NCBI RefSeq assembly: GCF_028010285.1
Contig: NZ_CP116304.1
Span: forward strand, 3,178,501-3,242,500
Origin: Pseudomonas sp. Q1-7
Lineage (GTDB): Bacteria > Pseudomonadota > Gammaproteobacteria > Pseudomonadales > Pseudomonadaceae
Direction: 5' to 3'
DNA length: 64,000 nucleotides
The translations under genes and the position numbers were made by a program. Below are positions 42,916-50,735 of the stretch, in pieces. The notes under the pieces were generated by a model. That model ran no database searches and was not told the origin of the DNA. It saw only the letters and a list, made by a program, of their open reading frames with translations. Position 1 is the stretch's first letter; every line of letters begins with the position of its first letter.

Positions 42916-43866
42916 ATGGCGACTTACTCATTCAAGGTGCAGCTTCCCCCCCGAAGGAGCGGCGGAACCCCCGACTGCAACAAATGGACCTTTCACCACA
43001 TTCTCCCGTGGAAGTACTTCTACTGCCTCTCGGCGGTCCTGGGCTACTACTACCACGGCACGCTGAACTCCTTCGTGCGGGGCCACGCCACCCTCAACAC
43101 GGCGGAGAACCGCGCCGAGTTGCTCGACACCGCAACGGCTTTCGCCCCCATCGTTGTCTGCAGCACCGGCATCACCCATTCCGGCGGGGTCTCGATGCTG
43201 TCCCTGGTGGAGATGGCCCGGCTGATCAATGGCCTGGCCCGCACCGGCGGTAGCGTCGTCGACAAGATTTCCCAGAATGCTGCGAGGCTGCACGACCACC
43301 TGGTCGAATGCACCAGCCCGGTCTTCGGCGGATTTCCGGGCATGGACGGCAACCAGCGTTCGGACGACCCGAAGTCCAGCATGGAACAGACACGGCCGGC
43401 GAACGGCGACACCGCCTGGTGGACCGCGGTAACCGACATCGGCAAGCTGCTGGAGCGGGCGAGCCTGTTCGAACGCTCCGTGGACCGGGAGGGCTGCAAG
43501 GACATCAAGTCGTCGGTCTACGGCGACAAGGTCAAGTTCAAGCTGACCAACGAAGACCTGGACAACATCATCATCGCCAATCTCCGGACCGTGGTGACGC
43601 CACGCTTCAACACCTCCGTGCTGGCCTTCGACGAGAAGTCCTGGTTCCTCCATCACAACAGCTCCAAGTGGTCCTTCCAGGTGGCGACCGACGACTTCCA
43701 GTTCCCGTCGTACCAGCCGGACAAGTCCGCGTTCAAATTCTCGGTGTCCACGACCGATACCCACCTGAACCGAAGCAAGCACCTGACGATGACGCGATGC
43801 CCCGGCGTGGACAACGAGAAGAACATCCTCAGGCCCACGTCGGACGCCGCGAAGCTGATGAAGTAA
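42916..43866 (+). CDS. T6SS-linked protein with Cys-His-His motif, candidate effector
   Basis: A 316-residue protein between clpV and vgrG that I do not recognise as any Tss component. No signal peptide. Near the N-terminus it has TPDCNKWTFHHILPWKYFYC (C21, H27-H28, C37). This resembles the HHI/LP core of His-Me finger (HNH-like) toxin nucleases, though the rest of such a domain cannot be confirmed by eye. The remainder is Ser/Asp/Lys-rich with few Cys, and its composition is less GC-biased than the tss genes. Possible roles are a T6SS effector, an effector adaptor, or the partner of the following EEP protein. The next gene starts 30 bp later. Confidence 0.6.
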   Translation: MATYSFKVQLPPRRSGGTPDCNKWTFHHILPWKYFYCLSAVLGYYYHGTLNSFVRGHATLNTAENRAELLDTATAFAPIVVCSTGITHSGGVSMLSLVEMARLINGLARTGGSVVDKISQNAARLHDHLVECTSPVFGGFPGMDGNQRSDDPKSSMEQTRPANGDTAWWTAVTDIGKLLERASLFERSVDREGCKDIKSSVYGDKVKFKLTNEDLDNIIIANLRTVVTPRFNTSVLAFDEKSWFLHHNSSKWSFQVATDDFQFPSYQPDKSAFKFSVSTTDTHLNRSKHLTMTRCPGVDNEKNILRPTSDAAKLMK

Positions 43867-43896
43867 GGCATCCCCGCGAGAAGAAAGAGCCAGGAC

Positions 43897-44565
43897 ATGA
43901 GAATCGGCAGTTTCAATATCGAGAAGAACGGGCTCTCCTCCACGGAGATCAAGCAGAGCCAGGTCGACACCTTCATCGACAATTGCTGCTCCAACAGCCA
44001 TTGGGATGCCGACCTGGTGTTCATCTGCGAAGTGCACTCGGGCCAACTCGCCAACTACCGGTCGCACCTGGGCGACCGCTATCCCAGCTACAACGTCTGG
44101 GCCTTCGAGGGGGGATACTCGAACGGCTACATCGTGATGGCGAAGGCCTTCCAGTGCATCGAAGTGGTCGCCCAGGGCAACCTGCGCGGACTCAACAGGG
44201 AGCTGATCGCCGCCCACGCGACCAGCGTCGGCGGCTACACCGGCTACATCTTCCTCGCGCATTTCAAATCCGGTCAGACCAACCTGACGAAAAGCCAACT
44301 CCTGAATTGCACGGCACTGGACGGCAACTGGGTCGTCACCGGCGACCTGAACTTCGACTACAACAACCTCTCCTCACTCAACCCGCCAGGGATCGGTTAC
44401 GAGTGCTGGAACGGCCAGTCCACCCAGGCGAAGGGCGGCATTCTCGACTGGGTGCTCGGTTCGCCCAATGTCCAGGTGACGCCCGTCGACATAACCGCAA
44501 TGGCCAATGATTTCGACATGAGCGGACCGGATCATCGTCCGATCCTCTTCGATATCCGTGCCTGA
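43897..44565 (+). CDS. EEP-fold (DNase I-like) protein, candidate T6SS effector
   Basis: A 222-residue protein with the complete active-site pattern of the endonuclease/exonuclease/phosphatase superfamily: N7 in RIGSFNIEKNG, E45 in VFICEVHSG, H122 in LAHFKSG, D150 and N152 in VVTGDLNFD, D184 in ILDWVLG, and the terminal D212-H213 in SGPDHRPILFDI. It is smaller than most housekeeping EEP enzymes, has no secretion signal or membrane segment, and sits immediately upstream of vgrG. This makes a nuclease, or possibly lipid or nucleotide phosphodiesterase, cargo of the T6SS plausible. Which molecule it cleaves, and which protein gives immunity, is not visible. Confidence 0.72.
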   Translation: MRIGSFNIEKNGLSSTEIKQSQVDTFIDNCCSNSHWDADLVFICEVHSGQLANYRSHLGDRYPSYNVWAFEGGYSNGYIVMAKAFQCIEVVAQGNLRGLNRELIAAHATSVGGYTGYIFLAHFKSGQTNLTKSQLLNCTALDGNWVVTGDLNFDYNNLSSLNPPGIGYECWNGQSTQAKGGILDWVLGSPNVQVTPVDITAMANDFDMSGPDHRPILFDIRA

Positions 44566-44653
44566 CCGATGCCCGGCCCAGGGCCGGTGACTGACACGAC
44601 TTCCCGGATACCGGTCACTCCCCGGTATCCGCATGGCCGCCCCGAGGTAACGG

Positions 44654-46660
44654 ATGACCCGCCCCGCCGACACAGCCACCAGTCTTTCCCTCACTGCAAG
44701 CAGCCTTGCGGAGCTTTATCCCGAAAGGCTTTCCGGAAAGGAAACCCTCAACGACCTGGACTCGCTGGTCCTGGATGGCTACAGCGCCACCACGCTCACC
44801 CTGACCGGCGGGGTCGCCACCCACGTCACCGCCACCCTGCACAACGACGCCAACCAGCGCCCCCTCGACGCCCTGGTCGCGGAAATCCACCAACTCCCCG
44901 CCGACGCCACCGCCGAGCGTTATCAACTGGTGCTGCGCCCCTGGCTCTGGTGGCTGACGCTGGCGAGCAACAACCGCGTGTTCCAGAACAAGAGCACCAG
45001 CGACATCGTCACCGGCATCTTCTCGGATCATGGCTTCACCGATTTCAAGCTGTCCCTCAGCGGCAGCTACAGCCCGCGCGAGTATTGCGTGCAATACGGC
45101 GAAACCGATTTCGCCTTCGTCTCGCGCTTGCTGGAGGAAGAAGGCATCTTCTGGTTCTTCACCCATGAAGACGGCAAGCACACGCTGGTACTGGGCGACA
45201 GCAACGATGCCTTTGCGCAGATTCCCAACGGGCCGAAGCTGTCCTATCTGGGGCAGGCAATCGGCGTGCGCGAGTTGCATGGGGTGCGTTCCGGGCAGGT
45301 TTGCCTGCAGGCGGTGGCCGGGGTGTACAGCGCCACGGACTACGAGTTCACCACGCCCACCACCTCGCTCTACAGCCAGGCCGAGGCGGTGGCCGGCCCG
45401 CGCACGGTGTACGAGCATCCCGGCGGCTATACCGCCAAGGCCCGTGGCGATTCATTGTCGAAGCAGCGGGTGGACGCATTGCGCAGCCAGGAGAAGCGTT
45501 TTATCGGCGAAAGCGACTGCCGCTGGTTGGTGCCGGGTCACTGGTTCACCCTGGACGGCCATGACGATGCCTCGCTGAACATCGACTGGGTGGTGACCTC
45601 AGTGACCCACGAGGCCAGCCACGAGCATTACCGCAACCGCTTCGAGGCCATCCCCAAGGCCACCAGCTACCGCCCGCCACGCACCACGCCCAAGCCACGC
45701 ATGCACACCCAGACGGCGATTGTGGTGGGCAAGAGCGGCGAGGAAATCTGGACCGACCAGTACGGCCGCATCAAGATCCAGTTCCCCTGGGACCGCGATG
45801 GCAAGAACGACGAAACCGCCTCCTGCTGGGTGCGCGTGGTGCTGCCCTGGAGCGGCAAGGGCTTCGGCATGCAGTTCATCCCGCGCATCGGCCAGGAGGT
45901 GATCGTCACCTTCATCGATGGCGACCCGGACCGTCCCCTGGTTACCGGTTGCGTCTACAACGGCGACAACACCCTGCCCTACGCCCTGCCGGACAACCAG
46001 ACCCAGTCCGGGATCAAGACCAACTCCTCCAAGGGTGGTGGCGGCTTCAACGAACTGCGCTTCGAGGACAAGAAAGACGCCGAGGAAGTCTTCCTCCAGG
46101 CACAGAAGGACCTGAAGGTGAATGTGCTCAACGACAGCACCGCCACCATCGGCCACGACGAGACCCTGACGGTGCAGAACGCCCGCACCCGCACGGTGAA
46201 GGACGGCGACGAGACCATCACCCTGGAGAAGGGCAAGCGCACGGTGACCATCCAGACCGGCAGCGACAGCCTTGACGTGAAGGACGCACGCACCGTGAAG
46301 GTCGGCGCCGACCAGACCCACAGCACCGGTGGCAACTACAGCCACACCGTGAGCGGCAATTACGAACTGACCGTGGACGGCAACCTGACCATCAAGGTGA
46401 GCGGCACCCTCACCCTGCAGAGCAGCGGCGACCTCACCGCCAAGAGCGACCAGAACCTCACCACCCAGGCCGGCATGGCCCTGACCGACAAGGCGGGTAC
46501 CTCGCTGACCAACCAGGCGGGCACCAGCCTCGACAACAAGGCCGGCACCACCCTGACCAACGATGCCGGTGTCAGCCTGACCAACAAGGCCAGCGCCGAG
46601 CAGACGGTGGACGGCGGCGGCATGCTGACCATCAAGGGCGGCCTGGTGAAGGTGAATTGA
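44654..46660 (+). CDS. vgrG: T6SS spike protein VgrG (TssI)
   Basis: A 668-residue VgrG. The gp27-like part (about 15-380) contains YQLVLRPWLWWLTLASNNRVFQ-type sequence and EYCVQYGETDFAFVSRLLEEEG. The gp5-like OB domain follows (about 390-470; TDQYGRIKIQFPWDRDG, WVRVVLPWSGKGFGMQFIPR). The C-terminal beta-helix needle is built of short repeats (TLTLQSSGDLTAKSDQN, GTSLTNQAGTSL) and ends GGLVKVN. There is no C-terminal enzymatic extension, so cargo must be separate. Confidence 0.95.
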   Translation: MTRPADTATSLSLTASSLAELYPERLSGKETLNDLDSLVLDGYSATTLTLTGGVATHVTATLHNDANQRPLDALVAEIHQLPADATAERYQLVLRPWLWWLTLASNNRVFQNKSTSDIVTGIFSDHGFTDFKLSLSGSYSPREYCVQYGETDFAFVSRLLEEEGIFWFFTHEDGKHTLVLGDSNDAFAQIPNGPKLSYLGQAIGVRELHGVRSGQVCLQAVAGVYSATDYEFTTPTTSLYSQAEAVAGPRTVYEHPGGYTAKARGDSLSKQRVDALRSQEKRFIGESDCRWLVPGHWFTLDGHDDASLNIDWVVTSVTHEASHEHYRNRFEAIPKATSYRPPRTTPKPRMHTQTAIVVGKSGEEIWTDQYGRIKIQFPWDRDGKNDETASCWVRVVLPWSGKGFGMQFIPRIGQEVIVTFIDGDPDRPLVTGCVYNGDNTLPYALPDNQTQSGIKTNSSKGGGGFNELRFEDKKDAEEVFLQAQKDLKVNVLNDSTATIGHDETLTVQNARTRTVKDGDETITLEKGKRTVTIQTGSDSLDVKDARTVKVGADQTHSTGGNYSHTVSGNYELTVDGNLTIKVSGTLTLQSSGDLTAKSDQNLTTQAGMALTDKAGTSLTNQAGTSLDNKAGTTLTNDAGVSLTNKASAEQTVDGGGMLTIKGGLVKVN

Positions 46661-47205
46661 TGGCCCAGTCCGGCAAGCTCGATCTCACCCGTGGCGACAG
46701 CCGCCTGCACGGGCAGCTGCAGGGCGGCCAACTGGAAGGCCCCGTGCGCATCGAGGAATCCGGCCGCCCCCAGGCGCAGCTCAGCTACCAGGCGGGCGAG
46801 TTGAACGGTCCGGTCACCCTCTTCCACCCCAACGGCAAGGTCTCGGCGCAACTGCCTTATGTACGCGGCAAGCTGCACGGCGTGGCGACCTTCCATGCGC
46901 CGGAAGGCGGGCTGCAGCGCAAGGTCAGCTATCGCCAGGGCCTGATGCACGGCGAAGCGTCCAGCTACTTCCCCGATGGCGCCCTGGCCGAAGTCGAGCA
47001 CTACCGCGAGGGTGTGCGCGACGGCCCCTACCAGCGCTTCCACGGCAACGGCCAACTGGCGCTGCGCTGCCGCTACCTGAAGGGGCAGCTGCTGGAGCCG
47101 GGCCAGCCCTTTGCCGAGGATGGCCGCCCCCTGGACGCCGAGGGCAAGCCTATATCGCGGTTGCGCTGGTGGTGGAAGCGCTGGACTGAGCCGGCGCAAG
47201 CCTGA
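46660..47205 (+). CDS. MORN-repeat (YwqK-like) protein linked to vgrG
   Basis: A 181-residue protein whose ATG overlaps the vgrG stop (TGATG). It consists of about six MORN-type beta-hairpin repeats with pattern YxxGxxxGxxxxxxxxG (for example YQAGELNGPVTLFHPNGK, YREGVRDGPYQRFHGNGQ) and a basic Trp-rich end, RLRWWWKRW. Such YwqK-like proteins recur next to polymorphic toxins and VgrG genes and are often labelled antitoxins. Here it could be an immunity protein or a spike-loading factor. The tight coupling to vgrG is what the sequence shows; function is inference. Confidence 0.75.
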   Translation: MAQSGKLDLTRGDSRLHGQLQGGQLEGPVRIEESGRPQAQLSYQAGELNGPVTLFHPNGKVSAQLPYVRGKLHGVATFHAPEGGLQRKVSYRQGLMHGEASSYFPDGALAEVEHYREGVRDGPYQRFHGNGQLALRCRYLKGQLLEPGQPFAEDGRPLDAEGKPISRLRWWWKRWTEPAQA

Positions 47206-47601
47206 TCAGGGAATCAGCATCTGCACCTGGCCGGGCATCTGGATCTTGATCACTCCGGCCCAACTGCACATCAGCGTGCTGTTGGCATCCAGCGCCGGCA
47301 TATTGCCCAGCAGCACCGTGGGTGCGCCGCCCGGAATCCAGGGCGCCGCCGTGGCCGGGATGCAGGGCATCGGCGTCAGCACGCCGAGGGCGGCTGCGGT
47401 GGCCGCGGCCACCGTGGGGTTGGCCAGGCTCTGGCACATGCCGAAGGTGGGAATGTTCACCAGCGGGATGTAATCCATGATGTTCGCCGCCGGCATCCCG
47501 CCGGTCATCGTCCGGTTCACCGGCAACACGTTCAGCACCGCCGGCGCCACGCCGAAACTGCATTGCAGCGTCGCGCCACTGCAGACCTGCGGACATCCCA
47601 T
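47206..47601 (-). CDS. DUF4280 PAAR-like protein
   Basis: A 131-residue DUF4280 protein starting MGCPQVCSGATLQCSFG, with GGAGGAGG upstream. DUF4280 proteins are PAAR-like and sit at the tip of VgrG spikes or related contractile systems. Glycine/proline-rich beta segments (LLGNMPALDANSTLMCSW, IKIQMPGQVQ) and five Cys are visible. It is convergent with the MORN gene and directly abuts it, the only minus-strand gene at this end of the cluster, and has its own promoter region facing the paa operon. Confidence 0.82.
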   Translation of the reverse strand: MGCPQVCSGATLQCSFGVAPAVLNVLPVNRTMTGGMPAANIMDYIPLVNIPTFGMCQSLANPTVAAATAAALGVLTPMPCIPATAAPWIPGGAPTVLLGNMPALDANSTLMCSWAGVIKIQMPGQVQMLIP

Positions 47602-47721
47602 GGTCCGTCCTCCTCCATTCGTCGCGTGAAACTCTAGACGACCCTCGAAACATTCACACCCAAACCACCCAAGAACAGAATCCTGTATCACGTAATCCGA
47701 TACAGGATTCCACTCCCTCCC

Positions 47722-47819
47722 TGTAGGAGCGAATTCATTCGCGAAGGCAGGCCGCAGGCCTGACCCTGCGGGTATTCCCGGCGCTCATCCGGGCAATCGC
47801 GAATGAATTCGCTCCTACA
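47722..47819. repeat. GTAGGAGCGA inverted-repeat element, perfect 23-bp ends
   Basis: TGTAGGAGCGAATTCATTCG... at 47722-47744 and its exact reverse complement at 47797-47819 flank about 52 bp that hold a smaller hairpin (AGGCCGCAGGCCT). It is the best-preserved member of the family seen at 4964, 13151 and 26560, and it separates the T6SS region from the paa promoter. Confidence 0.85.
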
Positions 47820-47874
47820 AAAGCGGACCTGCGACTCCGCGCTTATGCCGCAGGACCTCCCCTGTCACCGCTGA

Positions 47875-47942
47875 AAGCGATACAAAAACAATATGCGATA
47901 CTAATTTTAGTGTTTGATATTTTCTCTTGTATCGCTTAAAAA
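47875..47942 (+). promoter_or_regulatory. paa operon promoter with GCGATAC operator repeats
   Basis: AAGCGATACAA (47875-47885) is the exact inverse of TTGTATCGCTT (47927-47937), and a third half-site TGCGATAC lies at 47894. Between and over them sits a sigma-70-like promoter: TTGATA (47914-47919), 17 bp, TAAAAA (47937). The downstream operator arm covers the spacer and the -10, which is what a repressor site should do. PaaX is the known repressor of this pathway, but no paaX gene is in the window. Confidence 0.6.
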
Positions 47943-47992
47943 TAGCGCCATGGCCAAGCCACCCCACGAACCCTGCCTGGCTGGAGAACGGC

Positions 47993-48985
47993 ATGTACGC
48001 ACAATTGGTTGAGACCGGCGTGAAGCGCGTGAAGGCGCTGGAGGAGATGTCCCCCGAAGAACGCGCCTTCCAGGAAAAGATCGACGCGGAAATCAAGATC
48101 GAGGCGAAGAACTGGATGCCGGATGCCTACCGGCAGACCCTGATCCGCCAGATTTCCCAGCACGCTCACTCCGAAATCGTCGGCATGCTGCCGGAAGGCA
48201 ACTGGGTGACCCGCGCGCCGACCTTGAAGCGCAAGCTGCAGCTGATGGCCAAGATCCAGGACGAAGCCGGCCACGGCCTCTACCTCTACAGCGCCATGGA
48301 AACCCTGGGCGCCGACCGCGATACCGAGATCGCCAAGCTGCACAGCGGCAAGGCCAAGTATTCGAGCATCTTCAACTACCCGACCCTGAGCTGGGCCGAC
48401 ATGGGCGCGGTGGGCTGGCTGGTGGATGGCGCCGCCATCGTCAACCAGGTGGTGCTGCAGCGCACCTCCTACGGTCCCTACTCCCGCGCCATGATCCGCA
48501 TCTGCAAGGAAGAGTCCTTCCACCAGCGCCAGGGCTACGAAATCCTCCTGCACATGATGCGTCACGGCACCCAGGCCCAGAAGGACATGGTCCAGGACGC
48601 CATCAACCGCCTCTGGTGGCCGTCGTTGATGATGTTCGGCCCGAGCGACGCCGACTCCCCCAACAGCGCGCAGTCCATGGCCTGGAAGATCAAGCGCCAG
48701 AGCAACGACGAGCTGCGCCAGCGCTTCATCGACCAGACCGTGCCGCAACTGGAGCTGCTCGGCTGCACCGCCCCGGACCCGCACCTGAAGTGGAACGAGG
48801 AGCGCGGCCACTACGACTTCGGCGAAATCCAGTGGGAAGAGTTCTACGAAGTGCTCAAGGGCAACGGCCCGTGCAACGTCGAGCGCGTTGCCACCCGCCG
48901 CAAGGCCATCGAAGACGGCGCCTGGGTCCGCGAAGCCGCGGTCGCCCATGCCCGCAAACGACAGCAGAAACGCGACGCCGCCTGA
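47993..48985 (+). CDS. paaA: 1,2-Phenylacetyl-CoA epoxidase subunit PaaA
   Basis: Catalytic di-iron subunit (330 residues) of the PaaABCE complex that epoxidises phenylacetyl-CoA. The di-iron ligand motifs are visible as DEAGHG and [13 protein letters not shown] 47993 has GGAG at the right distance and matches the family N-terminus MYAQLVETG. First gene of the paa block. Confidence 0.96.
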   Translation: MYAQLVETGVKRVKALEEMSPEERAFQEKIDAEIKIEAKNWMPDAYRQTLIRQISQHAHSEIVGMLPEGNWVTRAPTLKRKLQLMAKIQDEAGHGLYLYSAMETLGADRDTEIAKLHSGKAKYSSIFNYPTLSWADMGAVGWLVDGAAIVNQVVLQRTSYGPYSRAMIRICKEESFHQRQGYEILLHMMRHGTQAQKDMVQDAINRLWWPSLMMFGPSDADSPNSAQSMAWKIKRQSNDELRQRFIDQTVPQLELLGCTAPDPHLKWNEERGHYDFGEIQWEEFYEVLKGNGPCNVERVATRRKAIEDGAWVREAAVAHARKRQQKRDAA

Positions 48986-49024
48986 ATTTTGCGCATGAGC
49001 TAGCGAGCTAGAGCAGAACGAGGC

Positions 49025-49083
49025 GGAAACAGGCACGGGCGCGGAGTTTACGCCTGTAAATGAGCAAGCCCGGGCCTGTTTCC
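49025..49083. repeat. Long imperfect hairpin between paaA and paaB
   Basis: GGAAACAGGC-A-CGGGC (49025-49040) pairs with GCCCG-G-GCCTGTTTCC (49068-49083), a 15-bp stem with one mismatch. The loop includes GAGTTTACGCCTGTAAATGA. It resembles a dispersed Pseudomonas intergenic repeat and occupies the 150-bp gap inside an otherwise tight operon. Confidence 0.65.
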
Positions 49084-49135
49084 AACGACGTTATGCCGAC
49101 GCGCAGCAGCTCAACCCCGATGAGGAGAAGAACAA

Positions 49136-49417
49136 ATGTCCGAGTGGACCCTTTTTGAAGTCTTTGTGCGCAGCAAGCACGGCCTGAACCACAAGCACGT
49201 CGGCAGCGTGCATGCCGCCGATGCGCGCATGGCCATCGAGAACGCCCGCGAGCTGTACACCCGCCGCAACGAAGGCGTGAGCCTCTGGGTGGTGCCGTCC
49301 GCACTGATCACCGCTTCCTCGCCGGACGAGAAGGAGCCGCTGTTCGATCCGTCCCAGGACAAGGTCTACCGCCACGCCAGCTTCTACGAGCTGCCGGCCG
49401 AAGTCGGCCACATGTGA
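49136..49417 (+). CDS. paaB: 1,2-Phenylacetyl-CoA epoxidase subunit PaaB
   Basis: A 93-residue PaaB subunit required for the structure and function of the epoxidase. Features: EWTLFEVFVRSKHGLNHKHV and NEGVSLWVVPSALI. Strong GAGGAGAAG ribosome site. It is followed by paaC after 10 bp. Confidence 0.95.
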   Translation: MSEWTLFEVFVRSKHGLNHKHVGSVHAADARMAIENARELYTRRNEGVSLWVVPSALITASSPDEKEPLFDPSQDKVYRHASFYELPAEVGHM

Positions 49418-49427
49418 GGCCGCTGCC

Positions 49428-50189
49428 ATGACTCAACGTGAAGACCTCATCCAATACCTGCTGCGCCTCGGCGACAGCGCCCTGATCCAGGGTCAGCGCC
49501 TGTGCGAATGGTGCGGCCACGCCCCGGCGCTGGAAGAAGAACTGGCGCTGATGAACGTCGGCCTCGACCTGGTGGGTCAGGCCCGCAACTGGCTGGACTA
49601 TGCCGCCGAGCTGCTGGCCGACGGCCGCGACGCCGACCACCTGGCCTTCCGCCGCGACGAGCGCGCCTACCGCAACCTGTTGCTGGTGGAGCAGCCCAAC
49701 GGCGACTATGCCGTGACCATCACCAAGCAGTTCCTCTATGACGCCTGGCACTTCCAGGTGCTGCATGGCCTCTGCCAGTCCAGCGACGAACGTGTCGCCG
49801 GCATCGCCGCCAAGGCACTGAAGGAAGTCACCTACCACCTGCGCCGCTCCGGCGAGTGGGTCGAGCGCCTGGGTGACGGCACCGAGGAAAGCCACCGCCG
49901 CATGCTGGCGGCCATCCGCGACGTCTGGCGCTTCACCGTCGAGCTGGTGAACGGCGACGAGGTGGAACAGCGTCTGTTCGAGGCCGGCATCGCGCCGAAC
50001 CCGGCGGAAACCGCCGCCGCCTGGAAGTCCAGGGTGGCCGACACCTTCGCCAGCGCCAGCCTGCCGCTGCCGGAGCCGGCCAGCTACTTCTACCTGTCCG
50101 GCCGCCAGGGCCTGCACACCGAGCACCTCGGTCTGCTGCTGGCCGAAATGCAGTACCTCCAGCGGGCCTACCCCGATGCCTCGTGGTGA
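49428..50189 (+). CDS. paaC: 1,2-Phenylacetyl-CoA epoxidase structural subunit PaaC
   Basis: A 253-residue helical ferritin-like subunit that forms the core heterodimer with PaaA. Typical sequence: LLRLGDSALIQGQRLCEWCG, ALMNVGLDLVGQARNWLDY and KEVTYHLRRSGEWVERLGDG. It overlaps paaD by 14 bp. Confidence 0.96.
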   Translation: MTQREDLIQYLLRLGDSALIQGQRLCEWCGHAPALEEELALMNVGLDLVGQARNWLDYAAELLADGRDADHLAFRRDERAYRNLLLVEQPNGDYAVTITKQFLYDAWHFQVLHGLCQSSDERVAGIAAKALKEVTYHLRRSGEWVERLGDGTEESHRRMLAAIRDVWRFTVELVNGDEVEQRLFEAGIAPNPAETAAAWKSRVADTFASASLPLPEPASYFYLSGRQGLHTEHLGLLLAEMQYLQRAYPDASW

Positions 50190-50709
50190 GCTGATCGCCA
50201 GCGACCGTGGCGCCAGGCCCGGCGCGTCGGATGACCTGGCGCGCGCCTGGTCGGTGCTGGGCGAGGTGATGGACCCGGAAGTGCCGGTGGTCAGCGTGGT
50301 CGACCTCGGCATCGTCCGTGGCCTCGACTGGCAGGACGGCCACCTGCACGTGGTGGTCACCCCGACCTACTCCGGCTGCCCGGCCACCGAGGTGATCGAG
50401 CAGGACATCGAGCAGGCCCTGGAAGGGGCCGGCTTCGCCGCGCCGAAACTGGAGCGCCGCCTGAACCCGGCCTGGACCACTGACTGGATCAGCGCCGACG
50501 GTCGCGAACGCCTGCGCGCCTACGGCATCGCCCCGCCGGCCGGCAGCACCAGCAAGCGCAGCCTGCTGGGCGAGGCCCCGGAGGTGTGCTGCCCACAATG
50601 CGGCAGCGCCCACACCGAGCGCCTCAGCGAGTTCGGCTCCACCGCGTGCAAGGCGCTCTATCGCTGCCGCGACTGCCTGGAGCCTTTCGACTACTTCAAG
50701 TGCATCTGA
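50176..50709 (+). CDS. paaD: Phenylacetate degradation protein PaaD (MIP18 family)
   Basis: A 177-residue protein with an N-terminal DUF59/MIP18 domain (AWSVLGEVMDPEVPVVSVVD, VVVTPTYSGCPATEVI) and a C-terminal four-Cys metal site (CCPQCGS ... RCRDCLEPFDYFKC). It is thought to assist iron-sulphur maturation of the epoxidase reductase. Its start lies inside paaC. Confidence 0.94.
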   Translation: MPRGELIASDRGARPGASDDLARAWSVLGEVMDPEVPVVSVVDLGIVRGLDWQDGHLHVVVTPTYSGCPATEVIEQDIEQALEGAGFAAPKLERRLNPAWTTDWISADGRERLRAYGIAPPAGSTSKRSLLGEAPEVCCPQCGSAHTERLSEFGSTACKALYRCRDCLEPFDYFKCI

Positions 50710-50735
50710 GTGGCTTGCCACCGGAGACGACGACA

